Shown here: piece by piece, positions 11,420 through 24,400 of the stretch
Layout of the letters: every line of letters begins with the position of its first letter
Position numbering within the stretch: the first letter of the stretch is position 1
Assembly: GCA_032622095.1 (NCBI GenBank)
Contig: CP136066.1
Span: 204,376,978 to 204,440,977, forward strand
DNA length: 64,000 nucleotides
Direction of reading: 5' to 3'
DNA from: Siphonodentalium dalli
Lineage: Eukaryota; Mollusca; Scaphopoda; Gadilida; Siphonodentaliidae
The notes under the pieces: generated by a model
What the model was told of the DNA's origin: nothing
Databases searched by the model: none
The model's input: only the letters and a program-made list of their open reading frames with translations
Program-made: the position numbers and the translations under genes

Positions 11420-11790
11420 GAAATACACATTATGGACTTGCTCGGGTGCGTGAAACTGTTAAGTTAGTACTCAGAAGTTAAGCCAATCTGAGGAATGTAG
11501 CATTCTACTAACATCGCCGAAAATTTTAAAGAAATCGACCATACCACTCCATAGAAATCATCGTCTGAACTAATATTCACATCTGGATTCGGGACGCAAA
11601 TATCGGCGATAAAAAACACAAATGATTTCGCCATCGAGAGTCATTGCATTTAATTAATATATCAGAATGACGTTGTGTGTGTTGTAAATTTTAATTAATA
11701 TTCGTAAGCATAAATATATACAAGAGCAAGATTATTCTCCAATTCTATTTGCTCACCCTGTCGGAGTGTTTCACATCACTTTAATCGTAC
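11420..11790. repeat. Element E2, unexpanded copy
   Basis: Matches 31295-32280 through GGGTGCGTGAAACTG, GAATGTAGCATTCT, CATACCACTCCATAGAAA, TTTAATTAATATAT and the block CACCCTGTCGGAGTGTTTCA. In this copy the last two blocks occur once. In the other they are amplified 11 and 7 times. Confidence 0.85.
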
Positions 11791-11836
11791 CAATGTTGGT
11801 TCTAATTTTTATGTTGACATGCACTGTTGGTCGCTT

Positions 11837-12072
11837 TAATCCTTTTTTACTAATGGATTCTCCCATCAATTATAAAAGTATACACTGGCATGGTCTATTA
11901 TTCATGTGGAGGGGTGTTCAGGAAATATTCAGACTGACAAACAAAATAATACAAATACAAAAGTAATCCCACTGGAGTGACATATTGAGATAATATGTTT
12001 TGTTGACCTTATTATCTCAACATTTCCAATAGGAACTACTCGCCAATGAGTATATAATGTAGAAAGGGATAA
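11837..12072. mobile_element. P-type MITE (TTTAATCC..TTTACTAATGG), fragment
   Basis: Begins TTTAATCCTTTTTTACTAAT and ends GTAGAAAGGGATAAC, diverged from TTAACCCTTTCT.. ends. It holds GAGATAATATG mirrored by TTATTATCTC around 11988-12020. Related segments occur at 13020-13335, 20900-21420, 22091-23170 and 23540-23640. Confidence 0.55.
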
Positions 12073-12333
12073 CTGAGATTTTTGGAAGATACAAACCTGG
12101 TCTAGACATGGAGGTGTGACTAAACACCGCCCGGACCAGCCCGGACCTAGACATGGTGCTAGCTTATAGTACCCTGAGTTTACGGCCCTCTTAATGCGAC
12201 AGACAGCAGATGAAGACCGTATATTATGGCTAATTATTTATGGTTAGAGACAATTCACCGTGCTCCTGTGGGATACGAAAGTTGTCAACTCAACGCGATG
12301 CTAAAATCTCATGAATAATAATTTTATTTCCAG

Positions 12334-12442
12334 AGAAATACAGGACAGGCTGGAGGTAAGATAAACCTTGACCTCGACGTTTTAGCAGCATGGAAAAAGG
12401 GCTACACAGGAAAGGGCGTCACAACAGCAATAATGGACGATG
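12334..12442 (+). CDS. PCSK2: PC2 exon A: start of catalytic domain with catalytic Asp
   Basis: First visible exon. It encodes [15 protein letters not shown], then GYTGKGV and IMDDG; the catalytic Asp codon is at 12436-12438. The donor is gtgagt and the last codon (Gly) is split in phase 1. Two acceptors are possible: cag before 12334 (giving Arg ahead of NTGQ) or ag at 12334-12335 (exon from 12336, phase 2, allowing the usual Leu/Ile). The preceding exon, which should carry the DPLF..QWYL segment, was not found between 1 and 12333. A foldback element begins about 20 bp after the donor. Confidence 0.93.
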
Positions 12443-15400
12443 GTGAGTTTTTATTGCACTCTAAGGGTACGTTCATACGCTGGCAAGTTTGCACGGTTTG
12501 TTTTTGCGGGCATTTCGTCACAGAAAACCACACGATGCCAGAATATGAACGGAACCGTGCACATAACATGCATCTGTACCAAAGCGAAAGACATGAGAAG
12601 TAACATTGATCTAATTCCACTTGTAACAGTTCTATTGGAATTGCCTTCAAATACCTGTATGATTTATTCTTGCGAGATAATTGCATGATATTTACAGGCA
12701 AATTCCGGTAGCATCGCTACAGGTGGAACAACATAGATTTTAATTCGCACGTAGTTACCTGTGGCACAGATGCACTTTATGTACTTGTTTCCGTTCATAT
12801 TATGGCACCATATAGTTTTCTACGACAAAATGCCTGGAAACCATACCGTGCAAATTTGTCAGTGTATGAACGTATCCTAAATCGCCCATAAATAATAAAA
12901 ATACGAACACAGTCTATCTATTGTTTTCATGTTTTTCATAATGATGTTGTTTTTTTTCTTCACATTTATACCCATGCGAGTGCCTTATTCTATACAAAAT
13001 TCTCACCGATGAGTAGTTATTCCATAGGAAATGTTACAGATAATAAGTTTAACCCCTTTCTATACTGAAGCATCATTGATGAGTATTTATCCCATAGGTA
13101 ATGTTCAGATTATAAGTTTAACCCCTTTCTATACTGAAGCATCATTGATGAGTATTTATCCCATAGGAAATGTTACAGATAATAATCATAGATCGTTTGT
13201 TGAACTTATTATCTGAACAGTTCTCTCCAATAAATACAATTCCTTCTGTACTTTGTGTTAATTGCCGTCTGCTTATTTTCTGAACACCCCTCCTGATGAA
13301 TAATAGACCATTCAACTGTATAGAAAGGGTTAATAATTGCGCTCATACGTGAGGCTGGGGTGAAGGAGAAGATCACTCGATCTTTTCGACCATCCTGGGC
13401 GCTTCGCGCCCATCTACTCTCTTGTCATACGTGAGGCAACGAGAAGATAATCTTTCTTCGTAAGCAACTTCCTCTCGTGCTAACAAATCCCAATTGATCT
13501 GTCTCGTAAAGAACTACATTTCGTACATCGATTTCTCATTATTTAGGTCAACCACAGGAACTTCTCGCGAGAAAATAATCTGATGCTCTAGAAAATCTAA
13601 TCATACTTCTTTGTATCGTTTCAGGAATAGATTATCTGCATCCGGACCTCGCGGACAACTACGTAAGTCTATTTCTATCTCCGCAATAAATGATCAAATC
13701 AGGGGAGGGAATCCATTATCAGCATTGCGCTTCTTTCATAAGTTCCATTCATGATGAAATTTGAAAACTGCTTATCTCAGCACTGATCTCAGTGGAAATA
13801 TATCGACAATGTCGATGCACGGCAATTGTTTATTAAACTCACACACAATACGTAAAACAAATATATCACCTCCATTTAAACTCATACGATGTTTATATGA
13901 AGTCAAATAATTGTATCACCTCTATTTAAATTATAATTCGCGTATAGTTTGAATTAAATAAGCGTTAAAGGGGTACTGTACCCCAATTTCAATAAATTCC
14001 CAGTGACAATAGCGATCTAATATGAATATTATATTATAAAATAACTAATTTGAGTCGACGATGTCTACTGAAAACGTTCCGGTTAACAGGCTATCGTAAA
14101 AGTAAAATTGAATTATTTAATATAAATTCATTTATGGCTGGAGTCATAAAATGGAGAATTATGCCATTACGAGTTACCGTTCTTGAAATCGCATATGTTG
14201 CCTGTCTTTTATCGACGGCCATTCGCGAACATTATTGAGTTGCAAACAAAACATGTTACCTGCAAAAGAAGGCCCGTTATAACCGATTCGGGGAAAAAGG
14301 AGAAAGAAACAAGAGTCATAAAGCGTCAAGTATTTTATAGGGAGTGAGATTGTTCGATGGAAGAGATTGAATGCATCAATCGAAGCTGTGGGCAATGAAT
14401 TTCCGGTTCTTCCAGCGACCTGCGTCTTCTCCGGTGAAGGTCAAAAACATGGCGCGTAGTTTGAAATCGTAATATTTTTGTTTCCAAGATCAATATTTTG
14501 TTCGCTAAATTAGGTTTATAAAACTCATATAACACGAACACAATCTAACTTGAAAGTTATTTCAATGGGAGTAAATAAAAAAATCTCCTATCTTAGTATA
14601 CAGTACCCCTTTAAAGGTACTCAATCCGATTAATCCGGTTATTATTGTTAATAGTAACCACTTGATTTTCGAGTTATCCATCTTACAACCGCAATTTGTC
14701 TGTTTGAGCACGTGGATCTGTCCCACATCTCCAAAAATTAACAAACTTCAAAAATCGATATCTGATCACTCTGAGCGTTGATGGGTGGGTTCCTCGACTC
14801 GAATCAAATATTTTTTACACACAAAGCCAAAGGAATAGTAATTTAGGAGCGTCTAATCGGATTGAGTACAATTTAAATCCCACTCAATTTTAGAATCACC
14901 TGGGGTCAATACTGTGAACAATTTTATACCTGTAAATACAAATAGTATTTATTAATTTGCAATTACAAATTTGTGTTAACTATCACAGTGGTTTCATAGT
15001 ACAGGGAAAATTTTGCCGTATTATTGTAATACCTCAGACTGGGCGAAGGGTGAAACCCCTAACACGTAGAAAAAACTAACTCACCACTCTGCTCCCATTC
15101 ATCCGTTATCAGTGTTATCTGAATACCAGTTCAAAATTAGACGGACATGTATATAGAGCTAAAATAACTGACAACAAGTTCTATGGCAAAGTTACAACGC
15201 GTGCTATTATTGTGTGATTAGTGATATCGCCGGTACTATGAAACGATGAGCTAACAAAATCTTGCAAATTTCACAAAGATTTACTGCTGATTATTGTAGA
15301 TTGCTTACGGGCAAACCGTTACCTGTGGGTGATTCACAATATATTGAATCACGGCAAGCCAAAGTTACAAAAGATTTAACCAATCATAAGTTGAGAGGTG

Positions 15401-18400
15401 ATCGCTTATCAGAGCTATATCCAATCGGTACACGGGTTGCTATGTTGATGACCACTTGTCTGCGCAAAGTTAACTAATAAACTGTTCGTTTGTAGAGTGT
15501 GTATGTAAGTACAAGTCAATGTGATATCGAGTACTACAACCAATTTGGTATCATTGTTTTCACAAATTATAACCATTCAGTTTGTGAAAACAAAATATTA
15601 TTTTGATGGTATAACATTATATATATATTGTGCCCATCCTATGATTTCAAACTGATCCGCTACTCTTATCATAACACCTCGAGGCAGGAACGTGGCTCCA
15701 TTTTATCAGGGGGTGCCCATCACAGTATCGAAGCAGGGATGTGCTAAGGCTCTCGGTTATAGGAGGGTGGTCATTTTATAATTTCAAACTGCTCCGATAT
15801 CTTATAATATATCGAGATAGGGACGTGGCTATATGGGCTCCGTTTGGTGATGGGGTGTTCATCCTATAATTTCAATATGCACCCTTTGAATACAAAAAAT
15901 GCCTATAAATTCCACATAGCGATGGAATCGTATATCAAGAGGCGAGTATTTTAATTGTTCTACGCTCATAACAAAAGTTAGTCAACATGACTAACATATG
16001 TTAGTCAAACATTTCCCCCCAGGACGACTAACTTAGTTCAGCCAACATGACTGAGGCATAACATTAGTCAACATTACTAGGGTGATGTTAGTCATAACGA
16101 ATAAGAAATGGGGATTCAAAACGACTAATTAGTCAAAATGGCCAGGATTTAGTCATAACTTTTCTTAGTCACTCGGAAGGCGAAAATGTAAGTTGCGGAA
16201 TTATGTGCAAATAATTCCAATACTTGACCAAAGTTACTCAAAATGTTTGTGACTAAGACTAAGTTAGTCACATTTAGTCAAAATGTCCAACCCAAAGGGG
16301 GGGGGGGGCGTGGACAACTTAATGTTACAGCTGGAAAATCAGAAGCCAACCGGGGTAAACAATTACATTTCACAGAAATAGAAGTTTCTGATTGAGGGGT
16401 GGGGATACAGTTGGATATGAACGTTGGCGCACCGAAGAGACCATCTTGTCACGTCACTGCATTTATACTGTAGTCATTTATGAAAACTGTGCTTGCATCT
16501 TCGTATTCGTGTCCTTTACCGTGACCAAATGCATTCGCGTTGACGATCGAAACTCAAAGATATCACTCACTATTTATATCAATCACGAAAGTTTGTCAGA
16601 GACGTTGTGACTCATAAGATTCCTATTCTGAACAGCTGTAATTTGCCAGGCATCGTGTTCCCAAGACCACTATCGTCATGTCCCTGTTTATGATTCTTTC
16701 CATTGATAAAACATTTTCATAAGGGGGGGGGGGGCGCTACATCCATGCGAATCAGATGGTTATATGGTCCGGTTTAAGGGTGTGAAAATCCACAATTTAT
16801 GTTTGACACCCTATATAGACATTCTAGACAAGTTCTTTAACGATGTAACTTTCAATAAATTGGGTAATTTTAGTAGTTATACAAGGAACACATACTGCTA
16901 CCTCACATCCAAGCTGACACCCCCTAAGGTTTGTCAATTTCTAAATATAGGCCATTTCAATCCAAACTTTTGACCAAAGGAGGTAAATATGCGAATGTTG
17001 GTCTAATACAAACACATACCCTCTAATAAATTGTTGGAAAAACAAAATAAGAGAACAAGTTCAACCTATTGTTGTTGTAAAATTTCCAATTCAAGTTGTT
17101 TCAGGTATCAAATTTCCAACTGTTGAACGTGTTGATAAAATGTTTGGGACGAGAAACATAACCCAACCCCCTTGTCGTCCCTGTGGTTTGTACTTGAGAT
17201 TTCCAGCTGACAAAACATTTTCACAAGGGGGTGAATCGACCCCTTATCGGCACGTCCCTGCGTATCATAGATGTGTATATTATCCGGGTTAAGAGTGCGA
17301 AAACTGAAAAATTATGTTGGACACACAATACGAAGACCTTCTAATTACGTTCCTTAACGTTATAACTTTCAATTAACTTTCATAGTACTCGAACATTCTT
17401 TGTGATTGGGAGATATTTGTAAATACAAAGAACACGTACTATTTGTGATTTATGTTTGTAATCGTAGGTTCATAGTATTAGCGGAATGATAAATTGTTAT
17501 TTCTTACAAACAATTGTAGATTCTTACAAAGAAAACGCTTCATAGTATTGATCCCAGGATCTCATTCCATATTATATACTATTTGAAAGAGGAATTAGCT
17601 CCAAAACATTGTATTATCATCTGATCTGGTCGAATAAACTTGGAACATGTTGTTTTTGTCTAGGTACAGAAGTATTTTCTGTGCTTAATTTTGATCCGGA
17701 CTGTACTGTAAAGTCTATTTTTAGTATGAATTATGATGCATTCTGGGTTGACAACGGGGGAAGTCTTGGAATGAATCTGAGAATCTCTATCACTTGGTGG
17801 GCACTCACAGGCCACAGCTGTTCCGTATTCTGGTGGAATATATATATTTTGGTTCCTCTTCCAAATGGTATATAATATGAAATATTTTGTGTTTAATGTT
17901 ATCTGGGCATTCAATAATTAAGTGGGCCTTTAATTGGCATATCGGGTCTGTATATCCATGCGCCAATTTTTCCTTCTAAGGATGAGATGTGTACTTATAG
18001 ATAATGTCCGAGTTGTTGATTGGGCATTGCGTGGGAGGCATTGCGTTGGAGGCATTGTCTTGAAAAAGACATGTTAATCACGTGACTGAATATCCTTCCG
18101 GTCGCGGTGTCCCCGACTACCAGACTATTTCAAGTCACCTGACAGGTCATGTGACAATTTTCTTTCTCGGTGTATTAAATTTCGATGCACACAATGCACA
18201 AAAACGTATGGGTATGACGTTAAATTGTTTAGTAAACTCACACAAGATATGAATTTATATGAAGTCAAATAAATATATCACCTCCATTTAAACTCTCAAG
18301 ATGTTGTTTATATGAAGTCAAATAAATGTAACACCTCTATTTAAATTTTAATTCGCGTATAGTTTGAATTAAATATGCGTTAATTACCATATCCGGTGTG

Positions 18401-21400
18401 TATCTTTGCGTCAATGATGAGAGGTGTACTTAAAGATGCATAATCCGATTTAACGCCCCTAAATTACTATTTCTTCGGTTTCGGGGGGGGGGGTGTGTTA
18501 AAATTAGATTAGATTTATTTATTATAGTGACGTTATGTTAACAAACATCCGGCCCATAGGGCCTATAAGTCACTTGGTACACAAATACATAAAATATTAA
18601 ATTTGAGTCGATGAACCCACCCATCAAAGCCCAGAGTGATCAGATGTTTAGATTTTAAATCTGTTATAACACTTTTTGGTCAATGTTATACTATAGTTAA
18701 CAGTGGTTAGCATTTAATTTGGGCAAATATTCGATTCTGATAATTGAAGCGGCATTTGAAGAAATGTTGTTGGAATCTGATGATATGGGGACCACCCGAG
18801 CTGATTTTGAGATTGGGGTCAGGCGTGGGAAGCGTTGTCTAGAAGAAGACCTGTTAATTACATGGCTGAATGTCCGACCGGTCTCGATGCCCCGGGGTTG
18901 ATCGATGGCCTGACATCGTGCTTCCTTAACAAACGTGTTTTGATTGGGCGCTTGTCGTGTTATCAGACTTCCTGAATGAGCAACGCAAAAATGCGACACC
19001 ATCACTCCCCGTACATCTGATATCACGCCCTCGCAGAATGACACAGAGTACCACAGAACTATCAGCGATTTAAGGAGGAGGTCAAGTGACCAATTTTGAA
19101 TGGGCATTTTCCATGCAAATCTCCGCAGCACAAAAGTTACAGAATTGCAAATATTTCTGAGTGTGACTTTGTGCGGTATTGAAAACAATACACATTTACC
19201 TGGCTTGTCCAGGGGGGGGGGGTCGGAAAAAAGTGACATGACATTAGGCTGAAAAAACTTTTTTCCGGCTCTTGGGTACCCACCACCCCCCTATTTGAAG
19301 GACAAAATATTTTTTCCAATTTCATGCGGGGTACCCACCCCCTTTTTACCTCCAAATCTGTAATATCACACCATTTAAGCTTGATGGTCAGTATTACAGT
19401 TACCCTATTTCCATTTCTGGTTCTTCTAAGTCATTCCAACTTTTGTAACAACACGAAACAGGTTCTAAAAAAATACCTGGAAAAAACCCAAAATAACACA
19501 CAGAATACATGTGCTGATCAGTAAATTATTGATTGATTCTTCCCCAAATATTGTCTAAGGTAGCTCATAATGCTCATTATACATGTAAACAAATATAAAA
19601 GCATTAGTGTACCTTCTTTTCATCACAGAAAGTGTAACTTTAGATGTGTCCCATAGTATCACATGAATTTATGTCAATTATGATTTTTGAAAAAATTATT
19701 AGGGCAACACCACCTGGCAATTAACTCTCCAACAATACAGGTATTCAGCTGAAATCCACTATGTATCACAAAACTAATTTTCATTTCCATGAGCTGAGTT
19801 CTTGGGCTAGGTACTGTGTTAAGGCCAGACCCAGGTCAAGCATTCATACAAATACATGTACTGCGTGTAAATAGAAACTTGAAAATAAGACGGTCATATG
19901 CAGTCTGCAGAATAAGCTCCAAGGAGGGTGAGTTTTGTGATGCTACCCAGCAGAGTGGGCTATAGCATTACCAAATTCACCATATGTGACCCTCATATGT
20001 AGCTAGTTCTCCATGGTTGGTCGAGACCAAAATAGAATGAGGTCGTTAGAGGTTGAATTTGTTGATGCTATGCCGGGTAGTATCGCCAAATTCGCCCTCT
20101 GCAGACTTCGATCATTTTACTGATGACCAGCACATTATTTTTAGACTTGCATATTATATTAAGTTATATTATATTTTCTTTCCCTTCTTTTCACTCATCT
20201 GTTCTGATTTTGTTTATTCCACTTAGCAGCCTTCTCCATATCTACACATTCAAGGTCTATGTATGCTCGTCCAATCTTTTATCTGGGTCCCACCATCTCA
20301 AGATTATTATCTCAGTGATATGCGTTGTTGCAGTCTACAGTCCCATGCCAAGTTCCGATACAATTTTGACTGAGTCATCTGGTCTGATCAGGTATAATGG
20401 GTAAATATTAATGAGATAAATGAATAGCTTTTTTCATTTTATTTATATTAAAGTTTATTCATGTGCTACATAACTGTCCATTTTCATCTGGAACCAGTAG
20501 CATTGGTACATGGCAATGTGATCGGATGTAAAAGGCGAATTCCTGGATTTCTGAGAAGCATGATGCCCATATCCACACTAACTACCCCCCTAAGCACTGC
20601 CCTAAGTGTCATACACACCTTAACAATGATGCTGAACACTTTGAGGCATTTATATTGAAGAAAAAATTGCGACCACTCAGGAAAAAAGTTACTTTTTCGC
20701 AGCTGAACCACCCACCCACCCCGGCCTAGTGTATGGAAAAAAGTGGATGACCCCCCCCCCCTGGCTTGTCGTCTTGGAATTTGTTCCATTAGAATGTTGA
20801 TGTATTTTAAAAAAATGTTTTTTCAAAACTAGGTCAAGTGTTGTAATTCCTGATATCACGCACTCGGAGGGTGACAAATACCACGGACCTATCATCGATT
20901 TAACCCTTTCTAGTCTAAATGAATTATCCCACTCGTATTATAATTAACATCCACTAGACTGATATATAGTATTCATTTGGAGGGATGTTGAAGTAATATA
21001 TAAACAGACGACATAACATAACATTTTTATTGACAAAATACACCCACGCGGGGCAGTTGTCATAATACAGATAATTTAAACACAAGTCAAGACAATTTCA
21101 TATAAAATATATATATATAACATGTATTTGTAACTCAACACTATATTCTCAATTATTTGCGGAACCATGTTACAGATCAGATTGCATATATGCTCGGGTG
21201 TTCAGCCTTCATGAGGAATATGAACTTTTCTATTTCATCAAAGTTTACGAAAATTGGTTGGTGAACTCCTATACATATGATACAAGTTCAGAATGATTCC
21301 TATTATAATCGGTGTGAAAAGTTCAGATAATAAGTTCAACAAACTACATATCGCCGTTTGTTTAACTTATTATCTGAACTTTTCGAAATGGAACTACTCG

Positions 21401-24400
21401 TCCGTGATATATACTCATTTCACACAATGCACCAAAAAGTGTTTATTAACCCTTTACCCAACAAACCGGCCAAAACCGGCCAAATAAAGCTTCAACAGCC
21501 TAAAATATCTTCGGTCTGTCTCAATAGAACCATACAAATATGGATATCATTGGAACCGGCTCCTTGACCACATTGTGATAGTTACAGTTATGCCCTGTGC
21601 CAATGCATTCTCTTATATATGCGAGTCGACCATAGGTCGCCTCGCATATATAAGAGAATGCATTGGCCTAAAAAATATCTTTTTTTAACACTTTTTACCA
21701 ATTTTTCTTACATTCTTTAACAATTTTATAATTTTTAATGTGTTAAGCCAATGCATTCTCTTATATATGCGAGGCGACCTATGGTCGACTCGCATATATA
21801 AGAGAATGCATTGGCACAGGGCCCTTCTGTTGGGTAAAGGGTTAAACTCACACAGCATGTTGTTTGATAAAAAGTTAATAATATACGTGGCTGAATATCT
21901 GTCAGGTCTCGATGACATGGATGTGCTGACATAGTGTGCTTCCGTAACAGACGCGTTTTGATGATTGGACGCTTGTCGCGTTATCAGGCTTCCTGAATGA
22001 GCAACGCAAAAAAAAAAAATCCGACATCATCACTCCCCGTACATCTGATACCACGCACTCGGAGAGTGACACAGAGTACCACTAGCAAAGATTCAACCCT
22101 TTCCTCACCAAATGAATTCTCCCACACTTTTATATAGAACAAATGTGTATATATTCTACACAATGTGTGTTACATTTGATCTTAAACAAAATTGTGCAGA
22201 AATGACACATGACATATATATGTCGGGTGGAATTTCTTCAACGTTGAATATGATTAAATATGTGAGTGTCGTAGTTATAATAATGTGTTATATTCGTGAC
22301 ACAAAACTCATAAAGGCTACCAAAACAAAATTGTACTGTGGTTGTGTCAAAACTGAACAACACATAATTGTGTAGCACAAAGTTTTAAAGCTGCTGCTAT
22401 AAGATAAGATAAGATTTTAATGCAAAATACACCCAATGGGCAGTTGCACATATAATAAATACAACATATATCAACACAAGGAATAATTTAACATGAGTAA
22501 TCACATAAGATATGCATATACGCTCGTGAATTTACTGTCATAAAATCTCAGGTATACTTGCTTTTATTAGACATTATGTATATTGTCTCGAATGGTGAAG
22601 AAAGACCGGATCATGTCGCATATAACGTTAACGGTTGCAATGTGTTCATTCTGCATAATAAATCTGAACTTCTCATAATTTGTCATTTCTAAGAAATGAG
22701 GGCACGTTGCAATATGTCCTTTACATAAGCTTCGCGAATACTTTCGTATATAGGCCCGACATTCTAAGATGAAATGATATTCTGACTCAATTTGTTTTGT
22801 TTAATGTGGTATCTTTTGCGAGGTTTGTGTCTCAAATAGAACATATCAAAATAATAGAACATATCAAAATAATAGACATATCAAAATAATAGAACATATC
22901 AAAATAATAGAACATAACTATAATATACTCACACATTCACTCATATTCAATGTTGAGAAAATTCCACCGACACATAATTGTGTCATGTGTCATTTCTACA
23001 AATTTTGTTTAAGTTCAAATGTAACACATATTGTGTAGAATTTATAATTTATACACATTTGTTCCAAGAGTGAACCTATATTATAAAAGCATCCACTGGA
23101 ATAGGACATATAGTATTCATTTGGAGGGTGGGGTGGTCAAGTAATATAAGCAGTCGACAGACAATACAAGAAAACCAATGTCACAAATGGTAACGCGCTC
23201 AAGATCATATACTATATACCCATGATTGTAATTATAGAATCTTTTTCATTTCTGTTATTTGTAATTGGCACAGATTATCACAAACCAAAAATCAACATTA
23301 TTGACATAATGTAAACGCCAATAAACGAAATTGAAATTCTCAACTACACCTTTTACCGGGCTCGGCATCGGGGTCGCACTACAGCTCGTCCTCGGGGTCG
23401 CACTACAACTTTGAATGTGTCCCAAATAATTAACATTCTATAAATAGAACCCCCATGGGCTATGGCAGCGCCCAGAAACAAGAATTTGTACATTAGTATA
23501 CACGTGGTGCGCGTAACAATTGCGGAAGGATTCATATTAATTGGTGTGGAATGTTCAGATAATACGTTCAACACACGACCATTTTGTTCGTCATTCGTTG
23601 AACTTATCTGAACTATTCCAAAGTGCAACAACTCGTCAGTGAGTATTTCGTAAAGAAATTGTTAAAATGTCAAAGCTGCTAACCAAGTCTGAGTTTAGAT
23701 TGCATGTCATTTGCAGAAAGAGGTCCCCAGAGGGTGAATCTAGTTACCACATCCCGCATAGCGGGCTAGCACCACTACATTCACCCTCTTGTGACCTCAT
23801 TCTGCTAAGGCCTCATCATCTCTAGAAAGTTTCTTTATTATCAAATTTCTATAGAAAATTCTTCACATCTGAATCTGCAGATGAGGCCATGCAGAATGAG
23901 GTCCCCAGATGGTGAATTTGGTGATGCTAGCCTGCTATGCTATGTTCTGGGGACCTCATTCTGCAAATGACAGGCACACTAAACTCAGGCTTGATGAGAC
24001 ACTGCATACATAATGCATTGTTATGTATATGTCCAAAAAATAGGAGCATTATACGCTCTTTATCCATTTATAATATGTACTAAATACTCATTGACGAGTA
24101 ATTCCCATTGTAGGAAATGTTCAGATAATAACTGTAAAATGATGCCTTCTTTCGCGAAAAACATGAGATAAGGCATGGTAAAGCTTGTTATTTTACCGCT
24201 CATCGCAGTTCGACATCGACAGTCACGTGATTATCACGTGATTAAAAGTCAAAACAACATCAAGGAAAATTTCCCTCGGTCTGCTGCACTAACTCTTGAA
24301 ATAGGAGTTTGTTTACGCCGTATATGGTGTTTTAGTCCTAATAGTACCTATGAGGGTGTCCCTTTTCCGGTGTTGTGACGTCAATATCGATCATATCATT

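Larger units (their letters stand above)
22091..23170. mobile_element. Composite element with ~180-bp inverted ends, LINE tail inside
   Basis: The left arm (22095-22275: GTGTATATATTCTACACAAT, GTGTTACATTTGA, AGAAATGACACATGACA) is inverted at 22920-23100. Between the arms lie a LINE 3' end (22395-22810) and a short tandem repeat (22834-22915). The ORF 22112-22375 starts in the arm and shows no homology. Confidence 0.75.

Noticed and set aside
18697-19239. 180-codon - strand ORF, the longest in the window
   Set aside because: No domain recognised, and part of it (18895-19085) is a dispersed repeat also at 21908-22090, so it is probably a chance frame.
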